64,000 nucleotides of DNA. It comes from Chrysaora quinquecirrha. Its lineage: Eukaryota; Cnidaria; Scyphozoa; Semaeostomeae; Pelagiidae. The stretch lies in NCBI GenBank assembly GCA_014526335.1, contig JACTAT010000060.1:8659686-8723685 (forward strand). The letters run 5' to 3'. Below the pieces are notes generated by a model. That model was not told where the DNA came from and searched no databases. It saw nothing but the letters and a program-made list of their open reading frames with translations. The position numbers and the translations under genes were made by a program. Each line of letters begins with the position of its first letter. Positions within the stretch are counted from its first letter, which is position 1. Positions 23,250 to 34,600 of this stretch are shown here, one piece after another.

Positions 23250-26200
23250 ATGGCGGCAACACATGGAGATTGGTGCTTGATTGAAAGTGATCCTGGCGTG
23301 TTTACAGAGCTTATTCGTGGATTTGGTATGATGTAAAATAATAGGCTGTCATAAAATGTGACTATTTAGCCCTGATCCTTTTCAAAATATGAGTAAAGCC
23401 AGAGGAGAGGGGACTGACTGTGTCCCACTACTCCTCCAGTCCTCTCCTCCTCCACTCTAAAGGTGCTGTGGCGTCGTGGTGTAATCCAGCTGACTCATGA
23501 TATCAGAATCTCAGTGTGGTCAGGGTTCGAGCCCAGCCACAGTAGCGTCACAGCAAGGGTCGAGGTCCCGATTAGTTAACCTACTCCTGAGATCCTAGCG
23601 TCTGGCGCTAAAAACACCATTTCACCTTCACCTTCAAAACTGACCGTACCCTCCCAGCACACCTTCAACAAGTCAGTATAATTATATTTATTTTCTGTTC
23701 TATTTTTAGGATGTACTGGGGTACAAATGGAGGAGCTATGGTCTCTAGATGAACAAACTCTGGAACTACTTAGGTCATTGCCATCTTCATTATGTCTTAC
23801 CTTTTTATTTATGGAATACAATAGGTAACCATTCATCAAAACAAGATATTTGAAAACAGTGGTATAGCCAGAGAGGGTATAGGGCCCCCTTGTCATTGTC
23901 AAAATTAGGCTCAATCTTATGTTAAAGTGTTACATGGTGCAACTATTTGTTCTCAAAGCCACACCCCACACCCTAATTTTGCTTAACCACCCTTTTTTAC
24001 CCTTCTCAAGTTAGATGGCTGACTATGCAACTGGTCAGAAAGAAGTAGTAACAGGGTTGTTCAGGGCTTTAGGGGGCCTGCAAGAAAATAAAACAGGTAT
24101 TTGTTTTTTAAGAGGGTTAACTTCAAAATGTGAATCATGGCATATATATTGTTTTGATTCTGAGAGTATTTTTATTTTCCAGACCTGTGCATGGTTTGAT
24201 ATTCCTCTTTAAATGGAGACAAGGAGAAGAAACTGATGGATCAATTGTGAGAGACAGCAGATTAGACACAATTTTCTTTGCAAAACAGGTAAAGGTTTTT
24301 CAAGCAATCTTGTATGAAACTAATGTCTATTACCGGCTTTCTGGAACTAGGGGGGTGCACAGAATTGATGTGTGGACGATTAGGTTTAGGTTTTCTTGTT
24401 TTTCAATTGATGTCTTTCAAAAAGTTATTCCTGAACCTTGTGTTCCCTGCTTAGCAAGCTCTGCTAACTGTTCTGAAACTTATCTCACATAGAAGGTGGT
24501 GTTGCAAAGTGGTCATTGTATTTGGCTAATTTTTAAAAGGAAACTAAGATTGGAGACCCCTTTCCGACAGGTCTGGTGGATCTACATCAGGACTGCTTTC
24601 TTAAAGCAAAATAGCTAGAAGCTAAAGCCAGGAATCCTTCCCTGCCTTTAATTTTCTGATTGACACAATAAACCAGCATTAAGACTACTAGAGACAATAT
24701 GATATTTTTTTTCTTTCTGTAGGTAATAAATAATGCCTGTGCAACTCAGGCGATTCTGAGCATACTTCTTAATACAAGTCATCCAGATTTACGTCTTGGA
24801 GAAACCTTGGCATCATTCAAAGAATTCACCTCACAGTTTGATCCATCGTTAAAAGGACTAACATTATCCAACTCTGACAGCATCAAGACAGTGCATAATA
24901 GCTTTGCAAGGTATTTAATAATACTGCCAATTCTTGCCGTTATGCTTACCGTATTTTTTCGATTGTATGCCATCCTTGTTTATTAGCCACCCTTGAATAT
25001 AAGCTGCACCAAGAAAACCTATAACTGAACATAGAGAATCCAAATTTGAAAAACTATCAGACTAAGTAGGTTTGTGTGGCGTAGTTTGTCAATTGTTTCC
25101 GTATTTACATAGAGGCTACATAGAGGATTCCCCCGAAGGATTCCACTTCCAAATCCCCAATTATCACACTAGTTACTGTTTCCGAAAAAAAAGAAGTAAT
25201 TAATACTAGCTGTTAACATCGTTAAGGAAATGCTGCTCCGAGGTAGAATCCGAGTATTGCGGAGGACTGCCCTGAGTATATCGAAACCCAGTCAATAGAA
25301 TAAACAGTGTTTACTGTATGACTATGATCAAGTCATCAAGTTGAAGGTAATCTGTAACCATGAATTTCAATAGCTGCATTTCACTTTTCTGCACAGAGGG
25401 CGAAAACGGGCGAAACGAGCAGCGAATGTTTCGGCGACAAGGATGCTGGGCAAAACGAATATTTGGCGAATCAACCTGATACGATTAATGCACTTCTAAT
25501 TGAGTAAAATGTCAATTTTCTTTCAGACAGAGTATGTTTGAGTTTGATAATACTTCCAAAGAAAAAGATGACGATGTCTTCCATTTTGTTGCGTTTGTGC
25601 CAATTCAAGGAAGGCTTTATGAACTGGATGGGCTAAAAGATGGACCCGTTGACCACGGTAAAACTTCCCATGACTCTACAATTCCTTTTATTCCGTCCTT
25701 TTGCATAGAGAATTTGATGACTTAATGTTGCTTGGGATGGTTTTCATGTTAGAAGTTTGATTTTACCTTATAGGAGCATGTACGCACGAAGGCTGGCTTA
25801 GAGTTTGCAAGCCAATTATCGAGAAAAGGATGCAAAAGTAAGCCTCTAAAATTAGCGATATTTCAAATTATTTTAGCGTCTAGCATTATGATTTTGAAAC
25901 TGAGATCCGGTTTACTCGGCGATTAAGGATTCGAGTGGACCCGTTCCCAAACAGGTCAGGAAAGGCTTTTTGTTTAGGTACGCATGGAAGGGGCCGTATC
26001 TTATCTCAAGATAAAAGGTCGGACACAAGAAACGAAAACAGAAATAAAAGGTTGGACGCATAAAATGTTCAAAGTTCTTATTTTCATTTTTTGCGTCCGA
26101 CCTTTTATCTTGATATATTGTACCAAAAAGGTACGGATTTTTCTCTTGTGTAAACGAAATCTGAATCGGGGTCTGCTCCAATATTTTATGACATAGTGCA

Positions 26201-29175
26201 TCTTGATTATTCATTTTTAAATCTATTTTAAAATAGGTATTCAGCGGAAGAAATTCATTTTAATTTGATGGCAGTGGTTTCAGATAGAAAGCATTTATAT
26301 CTACGAGAAATCGAGAGAATGAATCAGCAAAAACAAGAACTTCTAAATAAAGTAATAGCAACTTAAGTATATACTTGATTTCTTCGTTTCTGAGATTGTT
26401 AGGCCGTGACCAGACGATGAGACATTTTATTTCAAACACCTGAAATTTGCTTGTCTAAAAAATGTTTGGCCGTTTGGTCACGTCGCAAAACATTGCTTGA
26501 CAAGCAGAACTTGCTTGGCAATGTTTTCAACAAGCTCAAAAACATTCTCTGCCTTCCGTATGCAAAAAATGTTTGATTAGCAATGTGATGTGGCCAAACG
26601 ATCAAACATTTTACTGGACAAGCGAGTTTCACTTGTTTAATCAAAAATGTTTGATTGTTTGGCCATGGCCTAAGTCAAAACTTAATTTTGTTGTTTCTAT
26701 GTTTCTACGATTCTTAGGCCCCAACTAAATGATCAAACATTCTGGTCAAACATTTAGAATTTGCTTGTGCAACAAAATGTTTGATCGTTTGGCCACATAA
26801 ACGAAACTATTGCTAATGCTAATGACTCGATAAGCTTTGCTTCTTCTGGGGCGTATGAAATCGTATGTAGTTAGTTTTAACACATATGTTTCATGAATCA
26901 TTATCAATGAAACATTTTAACAAACATTGCCAAGCTCCTTCTGCTTGCCAGGCAATGTTTTCAATGGTCAGACACAGATATCTAAGGCCCTGGCGAAACA
27001 ATCAAACATTGTTGATCAAGCATTTCAAATTTGCTTGTCAGGTAAAATCTTCGACCTTTTGGCCTTGTCGCAAATCAATGCTTGTCAAACATTTTTTGCT
27101 TGCGTTAAGCAAAAAACTATTTTTAAACTACTTCAAAACAATGCTCGAAAAAATTAGGTGATTTTAGGTGATTTTGGTTTGTCACGCAGTGTTTTGTGAT
27201 GTGGCCAAATGTTCAATCATTTTGCTTGTAAAAAAATCACAAATGTTTGACAGAAAATGCTTGATCATTTGACCAGGGCCTTCGCTGCGAGCCAGAAGTC
27301 AAGCGAATTCGTTTTTCTCTTGACTTTTTCAGTAATTGTAGATTCACTGGTCCCTTTATTAGTTTCGCATGCAAAGATGAAAAATTACCTGTAAATTCTA
27401 CCACTGTTGATTGTGTGCAGTGTAATTTCTTTCCGTTTTAGATGGAGGTTTTATTATCTGGGTCAGCTGGCCAGGTATGTGCTTATAGCATTGTAATGCA
27501 TCGTAGAATGCCGCTTTTCTCTCCATTCAAACATCTTATATAGCAATACACTATTGTGTACTCCTTGGGGCGTTTTACCCGAGAAATACAGGAATATACT
27601 CCAAGGGTACTCCAGTCAGTATACTTGACATCCCTCTATTTGCTTACGGTTTCTTTTGGCTTGATTTCCCTTTAACTATATTACTACATATCTTCCTTTT
27701 TCTTCGTGAAAAGTTATTCTTCGGAGACAAAAATAACAAAGCTTAGCTGCTATGAAAATTAAAGATCGAAGGAATATGTGATATATCATATAATTAATCA
27801 AAAAATTGTTCTAGACACCAGAAGCAATGGATACAGATAGCGACCAAAAGCCAGCAGAATTACAGAATCTTTTGCATAATTTAGAATCGGAGATATCAAG
27901 ATACACAAACTTAGTTAAAAATGAAGATGACAAAATGCTGAGATACAAAGTAAGTAGTGAAGTTTGCTTTCCCTGGTGGGGGCAAGGGGGCAATCGTTCT
28001 GCAGTCTATACCCCTAACTGTTTAAAAGGAAGAGATTGTAGAAAGGATAGGACAAGGGGGGGGGGGTTGTCTAGCATTTAACTCAAGAAGAATATCTGAA
28101 GAAGCCTATTGATTCGTTAGTTTTTTAACAGAAGAATTGTTCTTTTCCTTATGTAGATGGAAAATATTAGAAGAAGACACAACTATCTGCCTTTTATTAT
28201 GGAACTTTTGAAATTATTGGGGAAAAGAGGAGAACTGTTACCACTGGTAGACAAGGTAGATCTATATTATAATATTTATATTCTACTTTGAAGATCAACT
28301 TCAGTTGAAGAAAATTTAACGATCTTGTTCTACTGGTACGTCACGTTTTTGCAGTCGAGGTTGTCCTTGATCTAATTTGATCTAACGAAATTTTTGACAC
28401 TGCCCAAATTTTCTGCAAAACTGTCTATATATTCGTCTGACACTCCTCAGAGTATGAACGTCAGAAACAAACAGAAATATTACCGTAGACTAAGGTAGAA
28501 TTTCAATTAGATCACCCAGAGTGTGCGGAAAATTACAACGAGGTTGTTTTCGAATAATTGGCAGGGCTAGATCCTCGTTTCATCTCAGCGTTTGGAATCT
28601 GCCCACATCAAAACCAAAAAGCCGGTTCTGTGTAAACAGAAAGAGTTCGTTTTCTTACTTGGACTCTTCAATTAATTTTCATTGCTCTTCCCGCCTGTAG
28701 CTGATTGGTGTTTAAAAAACAATGCCGATTCAGCTTTTCTATCTGATTGGTGCATTTCGAGCCGCATCTGGGTATAAATTCCGCCTTAGTCTATTGTTTT
28801 GGTCTGTTTCTGACGTTCATACTTTGAGGTTCATACTTTGAGGAGTGTCAGACGAAAAAAGCTTTTAAGTATGCCCGAAAATGATTCCGCTGTTTATCGC
28901 AATTTAAAATTTAGCTTACTATTTCCCAAAAACTGATGAACAGAGTCTTTTATTAATAATTTAATCAAATTTAGTTGAAGATAATGCAATTATAATTATT
29001 TCATGATCCTTATAAGAAATTTCTCCTACTTTTTATCTTTATAACTTTTAATATATATTGAATCACAAGGATGCTAATTTGAGCTTTTTTAAATCTCTTG
29101 CAGGCCAAGACTCTTACAAAATCAATCCACGAAGCCAAAAAACGCAGAAAAGAAGAACTGCATGACAATCAATAG
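23250..29175 (+). CDS. UCHL5: Ubiquitin carboxyl-terminal hydrolase isozyme L5 (UCH37), complete
   Basis: Eleven exons: 23250-23325, 23710-23773, 24183-24288, 24723-24910, 25527-25657, 25774-25837, 26237-26351, 27442-27474, 27815-27949, 28157-28255 and 29104-29175 (TAG). All phases are compatible, giving 360 residues (human 329). This cysteine deubiquitinase trims ubiquitin at the proteasome via RPN13 and also associates with INO80. The N-terminus has [15 protein letters not shown]. The oxyanion Gln and catalytic Cys lie in [14 protein letters not shown], the His in [10 protein letters not shown] and the Asp in GRLYELDGL. The C-terminal ULD helix is [16 protein letters not shown], followed by a basic KEKE-like tail. 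The 33-nt exon at 27442-27474 keeps frame but has no clear counterpart and may be optional; without it the protein is 349 residues. Confidence 0.96.
23460..23636 (+). mobile_element. SINE-like element, family S1, copy 2
   Basis: The head GGTGCTGTGGCGTCGTGGTG and box-B-like GGTTCGAGCCC resemble a tRNA-derived promoter. They are followed by CAGTAGCGTCACAGC and a tail with GTCTGGCGCTAAAAACACCA and TTCACCTTCACC. It matches the copies at 9645-9832 and 46757-47032. Located in UCHL5 intron 1. Confidence 0.75.
26399..26673. mobile_element. Foldback MITE, CAAACATT family, full copy
   Basis: It begins TTAGGCCGTGACCAGACGAT and ends TTGTTTGGCCATGGCCTAA, an imperfect inverted pair. Internal motifs TGAAATTTGCTTGTC, AATGTTTGGCCGTTTGGTCA and AACATTGCTTGACAAGCA are shared with the other copies. 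Located in UCHL5 intron 7. Confidence 0.7.
26716..26806. repeat. Foldback family, half copy
   Basis: It starts TTAGGCCCCAACTAAATGAT and contains TTGATCGTTTGGCCACAT, then stops without the distal arm. It lies between two full copies. Confidence 0.6.
26983..27282. mobile_element. Foldback MITE, CAAACATT family, full copy
   Basis: It begins TAAGGCCCTGGCGAAACAAT and ends GCTTGATCATTTGACCAGGG plus CCTT, an inverted pair. The interior includes ATTTGCTTGTCAGG and TTGCTTGCGTTAAGC. Located in UCHL5 intron 7. Confidence 0.7.
28434..28857. mobile_element. Foldback element with about 70-bp inverted ends
   Basis: The left end runs CGTCTGACACTCCTCAGAGT, ATGAACGTCAGAAACA, then GTAGACTAAGG. The right end carries the complement in reverse order, including CCTTAGTCTATTGTTTTGGT and GAGGAGTGTCAGACG. 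A short GGTTCATACTTTGA duplication lies in the right arm. Located in UCHL5 intron 10. A fragment of the same sequence, ATGAACGTCAGTAACAGACC, occurs near 19670. Confidence 0.7.
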
Positions 29176-29807
29176 TTAATTAAGGTATTAATTTCTTATT
29201 TATTGAGATTTTCAATGTTATATTTGAGTTAATTTTCGTACCATGTTTTAATAACATAATCATAGTTATGGTCACAAGCAAATTGAGTTGGTAGCCTTGT
29301 ACAGTTTTAATTGTCCTGAGAATGTGGGTCGATGTTACCCTCCTTGATTTTTGAAGCATTAGTTTTTAGCATAATGAGGGGAAGCGATTAAAACACGTAT
29401 CAAAAACTTTGTTTTCTAAAATTCTGATGACGACGTGTTCCCCTTGCTTTGGGCAAGGATCGTAGAAAACATCAAAATTTCTCTCCACGATCCCTCTTTC
29501 TGTCTTTGGGCCAATTAACTTTCATGTCCATAGTTAACCCTCTTTGATACGCTAGAGAGCCTCTTGTCAGGAAAGAATATTTTAAGCTGAAGTCTTGGTC
29601 GAAAACTCTCAAATTTGGGGGATTCAAACCCCATCCATAAAGAGTCTCTTGGAACGAAAGAACATTCTACCAGTGGCATCATAGAGTTGAAGCCTATTTT
29701 GGGCATAGGGATGGGGCCAATAATTCTATTTGCTTCGACTACTCATTGCAAAAGGCTTCAAAACATTCCATACTGTACAAGCAGTTACCGTGTACCAAGC
29801 TCTGGAA

Positions 29808-29930
29808 ATTGTCAACAACAACAACAACGTGAATGGCTACAAAAATAACAATTACAGCAGCAACAACAACAACAACAACAACAGCAACAAGTAAAATCGC
29901 ACCAACAGCAACAACAATTTTTGCAGGCAT
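29808..29930. repeat. (CAA)n microsatellite
   Basis: An interrupted CAACAACAA/CAGCAACAA array. Confidence 0.9.
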
Positions 29931-30384
29931 CTGTAAAGTGGTTAAGAATACCATTGAATTGAATCTTTGCAGAACCCACGTGACCTTTCGTAATCCTTCT
30001 CAGTGATCAGTTTCTTCTTTGTTTCTCGCTGACATCAGTTTGATATATAATGGATCTAAACTGAATTCAATTGATTAATTGGAACCGAAATATAGGAAAA
30101 CGTTTGTCTTATTGGTGGTTTAGACAGGTCAGACTTTGGGAAACCTTTTCTATCGTGCAAAATATCCCATCCTATCTTGTTCCATATTTCTCTACCACAG
30201 CTCCCACCACAAAGCTAACCATGGAATTTCCTTAAATCACACATAATGTTGCTTGACAATTTGTTCCAATCGTTTGTGTGGATCATATGTGTGGATAAAT
30301 GTTTTTCATTTGATTGTTGAGAGCAGTTATTGTAACTGGGAATCATGATTCACGTCCACATTGCACACCTTTATCTATCAACAC

Positions 30385-30985
30385 TAATCAATCATTATCT
30401 AAACATCATGATCACGATGATCGTCATGGTCATGACCGTCCGTCATCGTCGTCGTCATCATTATCATCTTTATCAACACTATTATCAGAATGGAAATCAT
30501 AGCCCGTCAAAACAATAGTAAAAACATGATTACCAGTCACTATAATCATTTCATGGTCGTTATCAACATCATGTTCATGATCTTGACCATAATCTTGATC
30601 ATCCTCAAGATATTCATCATATTCTTTTCGTCATCATCATAATCACACAGAAATCACTATCGTCTTTACCATAATTTTCATTATCATCATGATCATCATG
30701 ATCATGATCATCATGATTATGATCATGATCATCATGATCATGATCATGATCATGATCATGATCGTCATCATGATCGTCATCATGATCATCGCGATCATCT
30801 TCATGATCATCATGTCATCATGATCATCGTGTCATCATAATCATCATGATTATGAACATCATGATCAGCATCATCATCACTATCATCATCATTATTATCG
30901 TGATCGTCATCATCATCATCATAATCATCATCATCACAATCATCGTCATCGTCAGTACAGTAGTTGATCATGATCATGATTATCA
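30385..30985. repeat. (CAT)n and self-complementary (ATGATC)n microsatellite
   Basis: A long array of ATCATC with stretches of CATGATCATGATCATGATC. The ATGATC unit read in tandem is its own reverse complement (GATCAT), so parts can form cruciforms. It lies about 0.6 kb upstream of the large intronless gene. Confidence 0.9.
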
Positions 30986-31609
30986 GCTTTCTTAAAGGTT
31001 CACTGTCAACATGTCTCAGATCGTTACTTTCTTTTGTCTTTTTGTTATTTTGGATTGTTGTTCTTCTTCCGTGTTTGTTTTAAAGAAGCCCCCAGTTTTC
31101 AGACTTTTTTCGTGACATATCGTGAGCTATGTATGAAAACATGAGGGGCGATAGATTGAGTAAATAAAATTCTGGTTAGAGAATATTTCAGCAGTTGGGT
31201 TTGCATGGATAAATCAATCGACAACGTGTACAGTGAAATGTAGCCACACAGAAGCCAAAAGGTCAACACTTCTCTATTCCTGTATCAACTTCGCTTTATT
31301 CGTTGTTTGCAAATTTAATTACCCCTGCTCATTTTTCCCAAACAATCAGTATTGTTATTTCCATTGAATTAGCAATTTAATCTTCTTGCATTGATTGTGA
31401 TATTGAAGGATATTTGAAAATGTAGTGTCTCAATAGGCCTAGGCAGAGAAATTCGATGGTAGTGGAGAGGCAAACTTTGATTGACAAGTTATTTTGATAT
31501 CCTGTATAAATAATGGAGATTGAAAAAGCCTTGTGGCAGATTAAAGTTGGTATGTACAGTTTAATTATCATAAACAAATCGGGTGCAGCCACAACTCACA
31601 GAACCGATC

Positions 31610-34600
31610 ATGGAGATACTCGCTCGAATTGTTGGTAGAATTTCTAGTGATATTTTCACCGTGTTTGGTTTGTTCAGTAATGAAAAGGTTTTTCATCTAT
31701 GGACGATAATGTTTACATATTTGGGTTTAGCAGCAGCATGGCTGTATTATCGAAATCACGGGGAAGAGGAAGAAAACGTGGACCCTAACTTCACACATCT
31801 GTACGACGAGCAACAATCACCTGAACTAACTGCTCAAGAAGTGCAAGAATCGAAAGTACAGCTCAGTTCCCCGGAAAATGAACATTCTTTATTTCATGAA
31901 ACTGATTCTGAATTTGAGGTAAATAAATCTGAAATTACAAAGGAACCAGATCTGTCTAATTTAGCAGTCATCGAGGAGAGTACAGATTTAAATTCTGAGG
32001 GAAATGCTTCGCAAACAACCTGCAATGAATATCAGGCAAGTGATGTTGTTTTTTCGTCAGAAAACTTGAAAGTATTGTCTAATCAAGATGTATTGTGTTA
32101 TGAAGTCAATGAGGATGCCGATTTTGTCGATTTTTCAACTGAAAACAAGTCGGTTCGTGAAAGTTTTTCAGATATCGAAATTGAGGTTCCTTCTTGTTTT
32201 GCCTCTAACGATATCATCGAAACTAAGTTCGAGGGAGATAACTTTGCCCCAGAAAGTAAAAATTTTGATGGAATTGACGAAATTTCCGATGATAATAACC
32301 CCGAAATATCTTATTCCAGTGAAACTCAAAGTTCTATTAGACAAAATTTCGAGCAAACCAGAAGTGAAACGTTTTCTCCGATCACTTCCCCTTGTATCGA
32401 TTCTTTGGACTTGGAGAGTGGGGATAAGAAGGGAATCGAAGTGAAAGATCCTATTGATTTTTTGATCGAAGGTAACAATGAGGAAAAACGAACTAAAATA
32501 ATCGAGTCCATTCTTGATGATTATTATAAAAATCTAGTTGACAAATCGGAAAATTTACCTGAAATTGAGGAGGTTGAAGTAGAAGAAATAGAAGTCGTAG
32601 AGTTATCAAATGAAAATTTTAGCGACGATTTTCTGGTGGATGATGAAAATAATACTGAAACGGATAATGAAAATATCGAGGACAGTGATGAAGAAATTGT
32701 TGAATTGCTATCTAATGATTTAGAAATTTTGGAATTTTGTGGTGAATATTTTGAAACCAATGAGTTCCAGACGAAATGCGAAACCGAACTCGAAAAAGGT
32801 CATTTTAAACCAAAAGTAGAATTTGATACTAACACAGTTGAAAGAGATTATGTTTTTGGAGATTCAGGTAGTCAAGATTCCGGAGAAATAATAACAGAAA
32901 ATTGTTGTGATGATGCCGTTTTAAACGAGGTCAACGAAGAGAGGGCTTCGCTAGAATTCTCCGAAATTGTTTTTGCCCATTTTGGACCCGATTATCCTGA
33001 GAATTTCGCCGTAGAAACCGAATATAATAAGGAGATTGTCGACGAAAATGGAAGCGAAAGCCCTGCAGATTTTCGTTGTTCAGAAGCTGAAGAATTTGCA
33101 ACTTTAGGTGTGGAATTTAATGCTCTTACTGACGATTTTGAAGAGGAAAACGTACAGCAGAAAGAGTTGATTCTGACAGAAAGCAGCTCCTCGCGACCTG
33201 TTCTTGGGCCTAGCGAATTAGCCGGCGAAAAATTCGAAAAGAATTTATGTTTGGAGATTATTCCTGCTGATTATATAATTAAGAACTTAGATAAACAAGA
33301 AAAGAGAGTTTTGTGTGATAACACCATCTGTCTACCTGCAAATCAACGGAACAAAGATGCAAATAAAAACCCAAACACCTTTGAAGTAATTACATACGAA
33401 AGTCAAGGAAGTGAAATTTCAAGAATTAGTCGGAGAGAAATTCATCTTAGTTGGAAAGATTTAACGGAGAATTTGATCAATTTTAACCTGCTATCTGAGC
33501 TATTATCAACATTGAAAGTTAAGCTTCTTAGTAACGAATCACCGTTGTTGCATTGTTCGCTAAACTGGGATTATAATCATCATAATCATGATCAATTTAC
33601 ACGTGAAAGGAATAATTTGAGTCCTTATTTACAACCAGCGTTAAATTCTGGTGATCTTCACCGAACGTGTAGAACGAATGGAATTTTTCGTGGATCTGAA
33701 AAAGATGGACATACAAATAGCGCAATCGTAATAGAAAACAGTGTTTCGTGTCCAGTAATTTCTGGGCGTTTCGCAGATATTTGGTTCAATTCCGATCCAC
33801 CAATTCACCAAACAAGTCCAGGCGAGGCGAGTCCAGGAAAAATTGATTTAATTGACTGTGATATTTCAAGGAATTTGAATTGCGTCGAGGAGAGCTCGCG
33901 TAGGACAAACATTTCTATTTCTTTGCTGGAATCCGAGGAGCAGATTGTTCCTATTAACAACAACTGTGAGAATACAACAGAAAAGCAAAGATCAAAAGAC
34001 TTCGCTTATGATTATTTATTTTATACTACGTTGGCAGCTGTTGATAGCGAGAGTTTAAGCGAACCGTCCTCAAGTTGGGAAACGTCAGAAGAATTCACTG
34101 ATACAGCGTTAGATTTGGTCTCAGATTCGAATTTGTATTTATCAGATGGAAACATTCAGGATTCTGTTGAGAACTCTCATGAAAGCCCAAATAATTCAGA
34201 AGTATATGAATCCACAAATGCAGTTTTAGATTCATTGCTAGATTCAAAATTATTGCATCCAGATGACGAGTTACTCGAAGATTTAACAGCATCAGATGAC
34301 AATATTCCCGAGCCTGGTGATTGTTCTCGAGAAACTAGAAGATCAAAAAGGCTTTCCACTTCAGAAATAGATGGTGAACTTAGTCCTAAAAGACCTCATT
34401 TAAACCCAGATGTTACACAGCCAAAGAAACGCCATGTAAGTGATAGTTTTCTTATTCCATTTGAAAGAAAATACGAATTTATTGATAACGAGTTTTTTGG
34501 TAAACATTTCGAGTATCAAGAGCAATTCAGTGATTCTGAAAGCTCAAATTATTACGATTCAGATTTTGATGTTGATGTCGAGGAATTTATCGAGCCGGAA

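Larger units (their letters stand above)
29176..31609. other. Intergenic region with two microsatellites
   Basis: It lies between the UCHL5 stop and the large intronless gene, both on the plus strand. It holds a CAA array and a CATGAT array. The rest shows nothing recognisable, and no promoter element can be assigned. Confidence 0.5.

Noticed and set aside
30385..30985. CRISPR-like or regulatory array
   Set aside because: Plain CAT/ATGATC microsatellite with no spacers, in a eukaryotic genome.
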